Assembly: GCF_030272615.1 (NCBI RefSeq)
Contig: NC_081405.1
Location: 647,032,920-647,096,919 of the forward strand
DNA from: Cryptomeria japonica
Taxonomy: Eukaryota > Streptophyta > Pinopsida > Cupressales > Cupressaceae
Direction: 5' to 3'
DNA: 64,000 nucleotides
Below are positions 33,872 to 45,186 of the stretch, in pieces; within the stretch, counting starts at the first letter, position 1, and the number at the start of each line of letters is the position of its first letter. A program made the position numbers and the translations under genes. The notes beneath the pieces were generated by a model. It did not search any database, was not told where the DNA came from, and worked only from the letters and a program-made list of their open reading frames with translations.

Positions 33872-34280
33872 TTTATATTGGATTTTCATAATCCATTTGT
33901 AAGTTAGTGAGACTTCCATTTTGTAGATTGAGCAATGAGCTCTAGGCAGTTGGCCTTCCTGCATGTGCAGGCCCCTCTTGTAAGTAATATTTATTCATTG
34001 GCCAGTGAGTGAATATTGTGGGTCACAAATCCCACCGAGGTTTTCCCACACCGGGTTTCCTCGTTAAACATCTTGTGTTATGGTGTGTTTTCTATGTCGT
34101 CTTTACTGTTCCTATTTACTGCATTAATTCTAGTTTACTGGTACACTGTTTTGGAATGCAAAATACTTAATAAGGTTAAATATTATGTTCACTGGTTAGA
34201 TACTAATTCACCCCTCCCTCTCAGTATCTTTGGGACTATCATTAATCCTAACAGGTTATTGGGGCATCTTTAAGTAGGTA

Positions 34281-34980
34281 TTAGATGACATTTTCAAATG
34301 TGTACTTTTTGACCCTTGCACACATAATGGATCCCACATCGTGCGCCCTTACTACCCAGAAGCTAAAACAATAACTATAAGTAGTTAAGTAGCATGTGGA
34401 GACAACCAATTTTTATTTTTTTTGTCAAAATCCAATGTACTGTTTAGAATCTGTAGATGTGCGAAGTTAACTATAACGGCTACTCTTACGCTTCCCCTAC
34501 TTATTATTATCATTTATTAGATGACATTCTCAAATGTGTACTTTTTGACTCTTGCGCACATAATGGATCCCACACCGTGCACCGTTACTATCCAGAAGCT
34601 AAAATAATAACTATAAGCAGTGAAGTCACATGTGGAGACAACCAATTTTTTTTTTGTCAAAATCCAATGTACCGTTTAGAATATGTAGATGTTCGAAGTT
34701 AGCTATAACGGCTACTCTTGCACTTCCCCTACTTATTATTATCATTTATTAGATGACATTTTCAAATGTGTACTTTTTGACCCTTGCGCACATAATGGAT
34801 CCCACATCATGCACCATTACCACCCAGAAGTTAAAACAATAACTATAAGCAGTTAAGTCGCATGTAAAGACAACCAATTTTTTTTTTTCAAAATCCAATG
34901 TACTATTTAGAATTTGTAGATGTGTGAAGTTAGCTATAATGACTACTCTTACGCCTCCCCTACTTTTTTATCATTTTGTA
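34281..34980. repeat. three tandem copies of a 234-bp satellite unit
   Basis: TTAGATGACATT(T/C)TCAAATG begins at 34281, 34517 and 34749. The copies share GGATCCCACA, AGAAGCTAAAA and AAAATCCAATGTAC and are about 90% identical by eye. Confidence 0.92.
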
Positions 34981-37958
34981 TTATTAAATTTTGAAAAGTA
35001 AACCCAAAAACAAATAGAAAAAGAGAGGGAGTAAACTTACAAATTTATGAACCTTTAGAGTCTTCACGTCCAGCTCAACTTTTTATTTTTTTATTTAATA
35101 AACAGTTGTCTAATAGTAATTTTAGTGGCTAAATTTGATGGGAAATACAAAAAGGGAGGGAGGAAACCATTTTACATTTTTGGGGGGCATGAAAAATAGC
35201 AATTCCAGCATTACAAGGAAGAGTAAATCCGTCGTACCTAATATTAGTTATGCCTTAATTGTGGACTACTATTATGGAGAAAGAATAAAAAAATATATCT
35301 TTGTTCGTTAGTCAAATACCAACATTAGTCGAAAAAAACCTGAATTGCCTAGCATTGTATTAAATAATGCCACATGACAGCGTGGCATCCAGCTGGCAAT
35401 GTGACGTCACTTATTAGGTCGGTAGGTCATACCAATCAGATCGTGCATGATCAGGCAGTGGGCCTACATTCAATGGGGCAAGAACTAAGGCTGCCCCTTA
35501 TCAATTATCAAACGTTCTTCCAAAGTAATGCATCAAAATTAAATAATAAAAAAATAAACAACCAAACTAGTCAGATTCACAATGGATGCAGCTAATTTCC
35601 ACACAAAACGGTATTCTGTATCCTATCCTAATAATGTGGGAGGAAACCCACTCACACACCTTTCTTACTAAGATCAATAGTAGTAGATCTTAATTAAATT
35701 GAATTGTAGATAAGTTTAGCTATGAGTGTAGAAGCATGAGTCTTTAGGTTGAAATCTCTTTCGTTGAGTCAACAAATAAAGAGTACCCATTTCACTAAAA
35801 TTGTTTAGGGCATGATCTTTTAGATTGAAATTCTTTAGACAAGTGTCAAACTGGGGAGTATTCATACTATTGAAGTGGCTCAATCCTAGCCTCATTCTTT
35901 ATGATGCTAGGGCCTTGCACTATGTCTCGAAGGACTCAATCAAAACCTTTCAACTTCACCAATAGACCAAGGGTTCATTAACATATTTCTCCATTTAACT
36001 CTTAAATGTCCTTGAAAGACATCCATATTAGTAGCTTGTTGGATTATGAGTTTGACTATGTATACTTATTTCTTTAGGGCCATTTTGGGTCGTAGAAAAT
36101 CACCTCCATGGAAGAATAATCGAGCAGTGTCAATGAAAATGTTTGTATTAAAATTTGTACATAGGATCCTAATATAAAACCAAGACTCCATTTTTTGATA
36201 TAGTTTTCTATAAAGCAATGACAACATAAAAAATATGTTATATAAAACACCTCATAATCCTCACCAATGGAGGATTATACAAATAACATTTTTTAGCAAG
36301 TTTGAACTCAAATAATAAAAGCCTAGATGGAATTTGTTACAAATCCATATAAATTCAAAAATTGAAACAACAATTTTTAAAAGAACAATTAAATAACATA
36401 TGCCCATCAATTTTGAACTAAAAAAAAATCATAAAAATAGGATGAAAACGAGCAAAAACACTGTATGAATTTTAAAATTGAAACCTTACAAACTTTAGGA
36501 AAATAATGTGGATATAGATATGGAAATAAAAAATAAATAAGTGAAAGTCGAGGCATTTTTTAGCTATGGTAGTGAGGACCTCTTAGAGTAAATGCTACAT
36601 GCTTGGACATATCTCAAGCCTAGAGTGCAAAGGCTCTCAAGGTGCAATGAACAACCATTCATTAAATAATATTTCCATCAAACAAGCATTCACATTTAAA
36701 CATATAATTTTTACATCTTTTCAAGTATGCATTATAATATGATAAGTCTCCACATAGTCAGGTCTCTAGTGATCTTCAACTGCAAGAGGGACATCATCAT
36801 CAAGGTTCTTTTCCTCGAACTAATATAGATTGATGGTTCCCTACACACCTTCCAATTGGAAGTGACCTTACCCTTAATGAAGGTAGAATATAAAGAAGTT
36901 TGCGAAATGTCATTTTTGAACTAGTGTGGTATACATTGTCACATACACTAACATACAACTCTAGATAGATACTCTAACTAGGTATGATAACTTTGACTAA
37001 AATGCAACCTATCAGACATTGCAAACTACCAATGCAAGAAACAAATTACATCATTTTGAGGTAATTTTATAATATGAGATCACAATCCATATGGATATGT
37101 GTGTCATTGTTCATACATCTCTTTCTCAAACTTATCATTAGAAGACACCATTTTACTCACATGAGTACATTATCATGAATCATAAAAGATGACAAACATA
37201 AATAAGTTCCACCAATTGAAGAATAATCAAATCATGACCAAATTAAATAATTCACATTTATCAAGATGTGGATAGTCTCTAGACTTTCTTTCCTTGAAAG
37301 CATTCAATTTATAGAATAATATTACATTGCTCTTTTATAAATATCAAGAGTATTGTTAATGGATATACATCCATATATGTGCATACATATACATGTTTAT
37401 ATTTACACACACACACACACACACACTCACACACACATACATCTATATTCTCACACCCACTTTACCTTTTTAACAAAATACTCCTATATCATTCCAAATC
37501 CAAACTACTTTGAATGTAAAATTTCACTAAGAAATCAAATATACACATAATTATACATAATATCATGTATAATACAACTTCAATAATAATTAACAAAATT
37601 TATACAATCATCTCCCCTAAGAAACTATTCACTGAATATTTTCAAGGTCTAAGGAGCATAACCAACCAATGCGATAACCATATAAACATGACTAGAATTG
37701 AGTATTACACTATAAAAGTATAAATAGTTACTTGTGCTTTGTCTTTTATAAAGTAATAACCACTATTATTTATCATGCTATAGATGATCTCAAATGTTCT
37801 TTATGCATGCATGTATTGATTCACAATATGGCTTTGAATATTTTTAGTTTTATTATTTGGTCTTAAGAGGTATCTTTGATTAGAAGGCAACATATAGATC
37901 ATATGTTATAGGTTAATCAAGATACATTTCCTAAAAAAATGGATATTAATGACTGGAG
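34981..37958. other. AT-rich gene-free segment
   Basis: No coding frame, LTR border or known domain is visible in about 3 kb. A short (CA)n microsatellite is at about 37406-37438. A GTGACGTCAC dyad at about 35400 is noted but not interpreted. Confidence 0.5.
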
Positions 37959-39400
37959 TGTGCGGAAAAAGTGGTGCAAAGAAATGAAAAATTCGGTTTC
38001 AAAAAAGTCCACACACCAATGGGACTCTTGGTAAAAGTTATGGAGCTATATTGAATAGCTCGACTCCCCAAGGGACGTTCCATTGTTCTCTATCTCACAA
38101 GATCCCTCAAGTCAATGCCTTTGCTCTCAGATCACTGAGCAAAGTGACTTCAGGAATGACAACTCCAAGAATGAGGGACGTTTGATCAACTTAATATGAA
38201 TGCATTCCTAGTTATGCATGACATTAAACCTAATATGATTTAAACTAGCATAGATATGATGATAAGATAAAAGATTAGTGAAACCTATCCTAACATGATA
38301 TACTAGTCTAATATAAATATTCTATGATAATGGAAATGCTTCTTAAAATGCTTATTAAGATGATTTCTATTCAAAGAGAGGCTAAATGCTTGATTTAAAA
38401 TGATTATAGATTAGATGCATGAAACTTGGATATATTTAGCAAAATGTCTATAAGGTTTGATACTAAAGACTTGGATGATGAAAATGAGAGAATGAGAGCT
38501 CTATTTATAGGAAAAATAGGGCAATGGATGGTCAAGATTGGATAATATTAACAAGGGCCATGATCAAAAGTTATCAATCCATGTTTACGATTCTCACCAA
38601 TGAAATGGTGACAATTGTCAACAAAAGACTGCTTGAGAGGAGACGTAAGAAGCATTAAATACTTGAGAAGACATGATGGTTACCTTAGGAGGTAAGGGTT
38701 AAGGTTAGGTTAGGGTTATCCATTGGATAAAGCTTTTACCCAAAGGATAAACTCTTGTGCAAGGGTTAAAGGAATAACTATGGTCAAAGCAATGAATGCT
38801 TGATGAGACCCTTGGGTTAGATGAAGTTGAGTTAGAGAGAAATTCTCTAATCATGTAAGAAGGTTGAGTTAACCATTAATGGTTAAGAAGACTTTAAAGG
38901 TTAACTTGTTGAAGACATAAAGCCTTTAATGGTTTTCAAAGACTTTGAGGGTTTGAGAAGTGACTTCCCTTTGCTTAGGAATCTGACAATAATTATGAGA
39001 TGGATTAGGCTAAATTGGAAGTGATTAGAAGAATCTAGAAGGGGTTTAGGAGACAAGTGGGAGATGTAGAATTTTGCAAGTGGATGGGAATTTTAATTAA
39101 AATAAATTACTTTATTTCAATAAAAAATAGATGCAATTTGCATAAATACAAGTGGGGGATTCAAAATTAAAAAATTACATTTATTTATTTGCAAGGATCA
39201 ATTTAATTAAATGTAATTTTAATTAAAAAGGGAGAAAAGAAAATTAATTAAAAAAAGTGATTTATTTAATTAAAGGTTATGAAAGGCTTAGGTGAACTTA
39301 ATTAAATAAATTGAGTAATTCATTTAACCAAATAGAGGAATGAGGTTAAAATGAATATTAAATATTCACTTAGGAAAGTGGTCATTTTTATATGTCTACA
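37959..39400 (-). repeat. element C, 3' LTR
   Basis: 1,442 bp. Minus-strand TGTAGACATATAAAAATGACC.. to ..TTCCGCACA, homologous to C1. TATA box CTATAAATAG on the minus strand at 38501-38510. It is followed by a polypurine tract rather than a primer site, so it is the 3' LTR of a minus-strand element. Confidence 0.85.
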
Positions 39401-39415
39401 TTTTGCCCCTCTTTG
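39401..39415 (-). other. element C polypurine tract
   Basis: Minus-strand CAAAGAGGGGCAAAA abuts the LTR start TGTAGAC. Confidence 0.8.
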
Positions 39416-39964
39416 AAGTGACGTGTGTGCACATGTTAATTCAAAGGAAATTTTGCTGGATATGATGTTTGTGTCGAAATGTTGGTATGATGCCCTAGAT
39501 TTGATGAACGATATTGATGATGCCCCCTCGGGAGATGAATCAAAGATTTTGAAAATATTGTTGATTTGATGAGTGTTTTTGAATTAATTGCATTTTGAAA
39601 TTTTGACTGTGTTGAATGCAGTGTAATTGATTCATCTCCCAAAAAATGATGTTTGATAAGGTTAAAAGTGAGAAAATGAACAAAATACATGCCCCACCTA
39701 CTAGCCCTTTTTGACTTTTACCCTATAAAAAGGTAAAAAGGGATTCTATTCTCATCATTTGCACATTTGTCTCTTTGCGATTGTGACATCCTAGCTCTAA
39801 TGAAAATACCAGTTCCTCATGCTTCTCACTGATTCGAGCGCGTTCGTCGATACTGGAGGCCCACTACGTATGGTCCACTTGTAAGTCATCTAAATTTTGC
39901 CACGTTTTTTATTAATTTTTTTGATTTTGATTACGTTTTTCATTTTTTCTTTTTAAATTTTCCG

Positions 39965-40275
39965 TTTTAGCGCATATGCGGTCTAGGGTAGCACATGTGA
40001 TAAGTTCAGTAGCGCGTAGGATGGCCTAGCTAGGTTAGCGTCTTAGGTGTATTCTACAATGCATCACAAGTTTAGGATAGCGTGTTTAGTCTTTTAGCGC
40101 ATAGGGTTGACAGGGAGGCGCATAGAGGGTGTAGGATAGCGCGTAGGGTGAACTAGCATGTAGGGTAAGCAAGTTAGTGTGATGGCAACCCCAATTAGCG
40201 CATAGGTTAGTTTAGCACATAAAATAAAGATTATAGCATGTAGGTGAGGAAATATAGCGCATAGTTAGCAGCTTA
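39965..40275 (+). repeat. array of TAGCGCATAGG-like words
   Basis: About 15 loosely spaced copies and variants (TAGCGCATAGG, TAGCGCGTAGG, TAGCATGTAGG, TTAGCACATA) in 310 bp, all in one orientation on the plus strand. An array of the reverse complement is at 61825-62200. Confidence 0.85.
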
Positions 40276-40565
40276 GGGCATGGGAGGGATGTTGTGGCAC
40301 GTGGGTAAGAAAAATGGGTAGAAAAGACTTGGAAGAATGCATCACGGGGGAATAGATGAGGTAGATGGTTTAGGAATGGATAGGTGTCTGCTGAGTGTTT
40401 TGGGGATGGGTATTGAGCCAATGTTTTGCCTGTTGTGATGATGTTTGAGTCTTGATATGATGATTGAGAGTTTACTGAAATTGCTTTTGTTATGAAGTGC
40501 CAAGCTGATTGATTATTTGAATGATGATCTTGATTTTCTATTTATGTGGATCTTTGATTTGTTTT

Positions 40566-41911
40566 GATTAATTAGAAAAATAGGTTTTAAGGACCCGAAA
40601 CCTTTTACATAAAGATCAAAAGAAGGATCATCAAAGATCAACTAGACCAGCATAAAGACAACAAACAAAAGACTGGCAAGAAAGCCAGCAACCCGAACGG
40701 ACAGCAAAAAACTAGGAACAACAAGGCAGAAAAAAACTTAGTGATTTTAGCATCCCTCCCATGGAGTCTTTCCATGTACTTCGTTAGCCCACCCTTCTGC
40801 AAGATACTCCAAATTTCCTCCTTTTGTTTACATTCTTTACAATTACTAGGCTCGTAGCGGTGCCTGTTACCTCCCATGATTTCACAGCTCAAATCAGAAA
40901 TGCGAGAGTTGTAGATAGCTAATGGAAAGAAATCTCTAGATGCAACCCCAAAAATCTAGAAAGCGTGGGAGAAGGTGGCATTCATCTTATCATTATTGAA
41001 AATGACACAATAATAATTAATATTAGTCCTCCAAGTCATGTCACTAATCATTATATAATCCATTTAAAATCTTTGAGGTGCAGTTATATCGATCTATGAA
41101 AATGATTGATCTGGCATCATTAAGAAGATCCTCTTCACCCTTCTAGGTAATCATGTTGTCATGAGTGACCACCACATTAGCTGCCCAATCAATGAGGCCA
41201 TTTTCTTCCCGATAAACGTGAGAGATAAAACATTTATCAAAGGTTTTAATAAGATCCCTAGCAGCCTTAATAATATTGTTAATAGTCCATGAGGGCTTGG
41301 TAATTCCTTTAAGGCAGTTAATTATATTATTAAAGTCCCCCTCGATCTAGAGATAAGTACAGTTCCACCTTTTAGCTAGAAGGATGCCTTGGAGAGCAGC
41401 CATAGCTTCTGCCATATGATTAGTTTGGCAACCTACAGGAACAACAACAATTTCCTTACAAATGCCATTTTCATCTCTAAGAATTGCACCACATCCCGCT
41501 GGTCCAAGATTGCCTTTAGCAGCACCGTCAAAGTTGATTTTGAACCATTTAGGAGGGGGAGAGTACCACTTAGCTTCTAGTCTCTTACTTTGTTTAGTAT
41601 CAATCCTAACAACACTCTTCAGGTTCTAGGAGTTGAGGATGTGAGCTTCCAGGCAATTGATAGGAGTGCAAGGTTCTCCAATGGTCCTGAGGTTCTCCAT
41701 TGTAGCCTTTTGAATTTTCTGAAAAACAATAGCCTGGGGGAGAGAAGTATCCCTGAAGATGCAGCTGTTCCTTTCTTTCCAAAACCCCCACAGGATGTGA
41801 GGAAGAGAGAGCTTGCATAAAGTTCTTAAAGAGGGATTAGACCAATGGTAGCTCCAAGAATGGAACAAGTCTTGAATAGAGTTAGGGAACACCCATACCA
41901 TACAAAAATTC
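40566..41911 (-). mobile_element. 5'-truncated L1-type LINE
   Basis: A 1.35-kb insertion in the element C interior with a 12-bp target duplication TTGATTTGTTTT (40554-40565 and 41912-41923). The minus strand keeps only the C-terminal part of ORF2 and the 3' end. There is no clear poly-A tail at 40566. Confidence 0.8.
41390..41905 (-). pseudogene. LINE ORF2 C-terminus with RNase H
   Basis: From the N-side: a post-RT segment LPHILWGFWKERNSCIFRD, typical of plant L1 elements, then after stops an RNase H domain with KINFDGAAKGN, GCGAILRDENG and NHMAEAMAAL. Catalytic Asp (FDGA) and Glu (AEA) are visible. Several stops interrupt the frame. Confidence 0.8.
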
Positions 41912-41999
41912 TTGATTTGTTTTTTTGCCTTGCAAATGAATTTGATGTCCGATATGAGTTTCGATTCTTGCTTTCCAATACAATTCCTAATGTGATGCT

Positions 42000-42290
42000 T
42001 GCATTATGGATTTTGAATTACTTGCGTTATGGGTCTTTGATATTATTTCTCGATATGATGGTTGCGATATGGATTTTGAATTGCTTGCGTTATGGGTCTT
42101 TGACATGATTTCTCGATATGATGCTTGATTTTTGATATGGTGCTTTGATTTTTGATATGGTGCTTTGATTTTTGATATGGTGCTTGATTTTTGATATGGG
42201 TCTTTGATTTTTGATATGGTGCTTGATTTTTGATATGGATCTTTGATTGTCGATATGGTGCTTGATTTGATGCATCATTGTTTCAAGTTG
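42000..42290 (+). repeat. minisatellite of GATATGG(T/G)GCTTTGATTTTT units
   Basis: Two copies of a roughly 64-bp unit (from 42000 and 42064) pass into about seven 20-22-bp units containing TTGATATGG. It lies just upstream of the antisense PMD frame. Confidence 0.85.
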
Positions 42291-42428
42291 ATTTTTTTTT
42301 TATTGGATGTATCAGATAGATGTGGGAACTGATGATGAACATTTGGTGTTTTGCAGGCACAACTTGGTGTACTTTAGTCACGAGAGCGATTTCCGCAATC
42401 GTGGTCATTGATTCCGCGATTGTCATAG

Positions 42429-43256
42429 GCTGCTAGAGATGTGATTGAGAGATGCAGTTTGACTTCTTTATTAGACATGCCTCAGTATATTATTAACCGG
42501 GGTTTGTTGACAGCTTTGGCGGAGAGGTGGTATAGTGACACGAACACCTTCCATTTGGCTACTGGCGAGATAACAGTCACACTTAAGGACTATTATTGCA
42601 TTTTATGGATTCCGATTGTGGAGGCATTGTTTCCATATGAGAAGACTGAGGAGGGTGGGGCAGAGGCTCTCCATCTCATCTTTTAGGATGATTAGATTTG
42701 TGGATATGAGATCCCATGGCAGGATTTTGTGGATCTGAATTATACTCCTTTACCCTCTATTCTAGTAGGTTTCATTGGTGGATTTTTGTGTCTTGACCGT
42801 AGGTCAAAGGGACTAGTTGTGGGATGGGGATTGGTTTTGGAGGACATGGTTACACAGGGACGTAGGTTTGCATGGGGGTCCTGTATGTTAGCGCACCTTT
42901 ACAGGGAGCTACACCAGGTAGTGTATTTGCAATACACAAGTTTGTTAGCGGGGGTGACATTATTACAAGTGTGGGCCTCAGAGCATATTCTTGCAGCGAG
43001 GCTATTTGTAGATAGGGATAGGCCAATTGGGCGAGCATATGCGTATGGGTATACAGGTATAGTTGTCCACCGTAAGCTAGGAAAACTAGAGCACTGGCAG
43101 AGAGTATTGGATGATATTGATACGGTTTTCTGGAGACCGTATATGGATTGCGAGGTGTGAGTTGAGGATGAGATAGAGATGCCCTATGTGTATATGTCTA
43201 GATATTTGATCGGGCGGACACCCTTTATTATTGAGTGATTTTTGCATAGTTGTATG
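42429..43256 (+). pseudogene. antisense PMD-family gene in element C, N-terminal part
   Basis: Lies on the plus strand, antisense to element C. The frame shows the plant mobile domain signature RGLLTALAERW, TNTFHLATGEITVTLKDY, then WGSCMLAHLYRELHQ, LQVWASEHI and an EHWQRVLDDIDTVFWRPY block. Such domains occur in the Arabidopsis MAIN/MAIL nuclear proteins and in mobile elements. Stops at 42684 (TAG), 42693 (TAG), 43158 (TGA) and 43236 (TGA) are in frame; no frameshift is seen. Upstream the frame closes at a TAG at 42426. Element D inserted at 43256 and the gene resumes at 50970. Confidence 0.8.
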
Positions 43257-44733
43257 TGATAGTTTTGATACTTAATATAAGTACAAATCCAATAGCCAAC
43301 AAGATGAGAGGGGGGGGGGGGGGTGAATCATACAAACTTAATCATCCATAAAAACATCAGATTCAACCTCGGTAACATATATATCAGTAATATAACCAAA
43401 ATTGTTAAACATGCAAACTCAAAAGCATATGAACAATATAAACCTCATAACACTAGATTTAATGTGGAAACCCAAATAGGGAAAAACCACTGTGGGATTT
43501 CGGACCCACTAAGAAATATACTCTTCTAGAGTATGCTCGGTTAAAAGAAAATCCTGTTAAAGATTACAAACACATTGCTAGATGTGACCCGGTTAAGGGA
43601 TTTCCCTCAGATCTATTAGGATCTTCACTTTGTTAGAAGTGACCTTGTTAAAGGATTTCAAACACTCAATCAGAATGTCACCTTGCTAGAGGGTTTTACA
43701 TATAAGACTGTTAAGTCCACTTGGTTAAGAGATTTTCTATCACTTTCACAAAATAACAGTAATAAAAATCTATTTGCAACTTCACATCTAAAATGCTAAA
43801 GAAGATTCCTATTTGTTCAATACAATCTAGACTCTGTTATTCTAACAGGTCTTCAAGCTTCTATGCTCGGTAATCACTATGTAGCATTCCTGTGGATACA
43901 CTTGCCTACATGCATTGTTTATAAACAATTAGGTAACCGCTTAATCTCCTTGATCACATTTCCCATGATCAATCATAGCCATCAGATCTTTAATCTTGTC
44001 CAGGTTCAATGCATCTTTCGATCTGAAAATGTTTTACCCCGCCTTGGAACTTGCATAATAGTCTTGGAACTTGTGCCAGGGTATTGCGGTTCAATCTGAG
44101 TTGTATATCTTCATGCTGACTTTCCATTGCCTTAGATTCGTTAACAAACTTCTTCCACGGCTCACCAATCATTTAATCTGCTCCAGCTCATCAGCTTCCT
44201 TCATTAAATATCACATGTAAACATTTAATGCATTCTGTTATAGCTCAGTTACAACTTGATAACAACTCGGTGAATAGTAAAATCCACTCGGTAGACATTC
44301 CGCCTTCATTAACTAATTGCGATAACCTTAGGGTTTACCGACTAGGTTCCTTAGGGTTTACCGACTAGGTTCTTTGCTTGATAACATAGTATAGCATTAA
44401 CCTTTACAATTTACAACATATTATGATGTTAAAACAATCTAAAACATCATGATCTCATCATTGTCTGACTCGATAGTAGTTGCCCATTGAATACCTTATT
44501 CATCCCCTTATTCATCATATTCTTTCCCGTGTCTTTTACCAACATCTTTATAATCTATGACAACATCATACTGAATTAGAAAATCATTTTCTTGACATCA
44601 ATGACAAAATAATAATATCAAGACAGTAAAACATCTTTAACCAGCTATATCCATAATCATCAACAACCTTCTCAATATCCTTAAGAAATGCCAGCAATCT
44701 TTCATTGTCTGTTATAATGCAATATTTCCAACA
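43257..44733 (-). repeat. element D, 3' LTR
   Basis: 1,477 bp, plus-strand TGATAGTTTTGATAC..TTTCCAACA. Two short stretches present in the 5' LTR (near 50005-50045 and 50135-50155) are missing here. Confidence 0.92.
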
Positions 44734-44747
44734 ATCTCCCCCTTTGG
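44734..44747 (-). other. element D polypurine tract
   Basis: Minus-strand CCAAAGGGGGAGAT before TGTTGG, identical to element A over 29 nt including flanks. Confidence 0.9.
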
Positions 44748-45186
44748 CATTGATGGAAAAACCAATTGATTTGACATTAAAAGATTCAGATTGCTATGAT
44801 TCTGAAATGCTGAAATGCTCTCCCCCATACATTAGTCTTCTCCTCATTTCTTCAGTCTTCTTCCCAATCTGTAGTCTGCTCAGTTTTCTCTTTAGTCTAC
44901 TCCCCTGATAGGTCTTCTCTCAGTCTTCTCTCCTTTATAGTAGTCTTCTCCCCCTTTGACAAAAATGCCAAAAAATTAAAGAACTAAAACATAATTTCTT
45001 TCTATAAGAAGTGATTTCCGGCTGTTGTGTATCAACTGAGTCTCGGTCAGAGCATTTGTCTTCAATTCCTGTTCCCTATATTATTTCCTGTACAACTTTA
45101 GAAAACATCCTAAAGTGTATAAATCAACATCAACTCCCAAAAGATATTCATTAGAGTCATCGGATTGATGCTTTCACCAAACTCGG

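Larger units (their letters stand above)
31993..34253 (+). mobile_element. solo LTR E (element A family, opposite strand)
   Basis: Plus-strand TGTTGGCATTCTACAC..ATTAATCCTAACA aligns with the reverse complement of the A LTRs, notably GAGCTCTAGGCAGTTGGCC and GGGTCACAAATCCCACCGAGG. It is split by C1; without C1 and its target copy it is 784 bp, matching the 783-bp A LTRs. Flanks CGTTA and GGTTA differ at one base of a 5-bp target duplication. No interior or partner LTR is present. Confidence 0.85.

Noticed and set aside
35395-35412. GTGACGTCAC dyad, a CRE/bZIP-like site
   Set aside because: A single short palindrome in gene-free DNA with no gene beside it; expected by chance at this scale.
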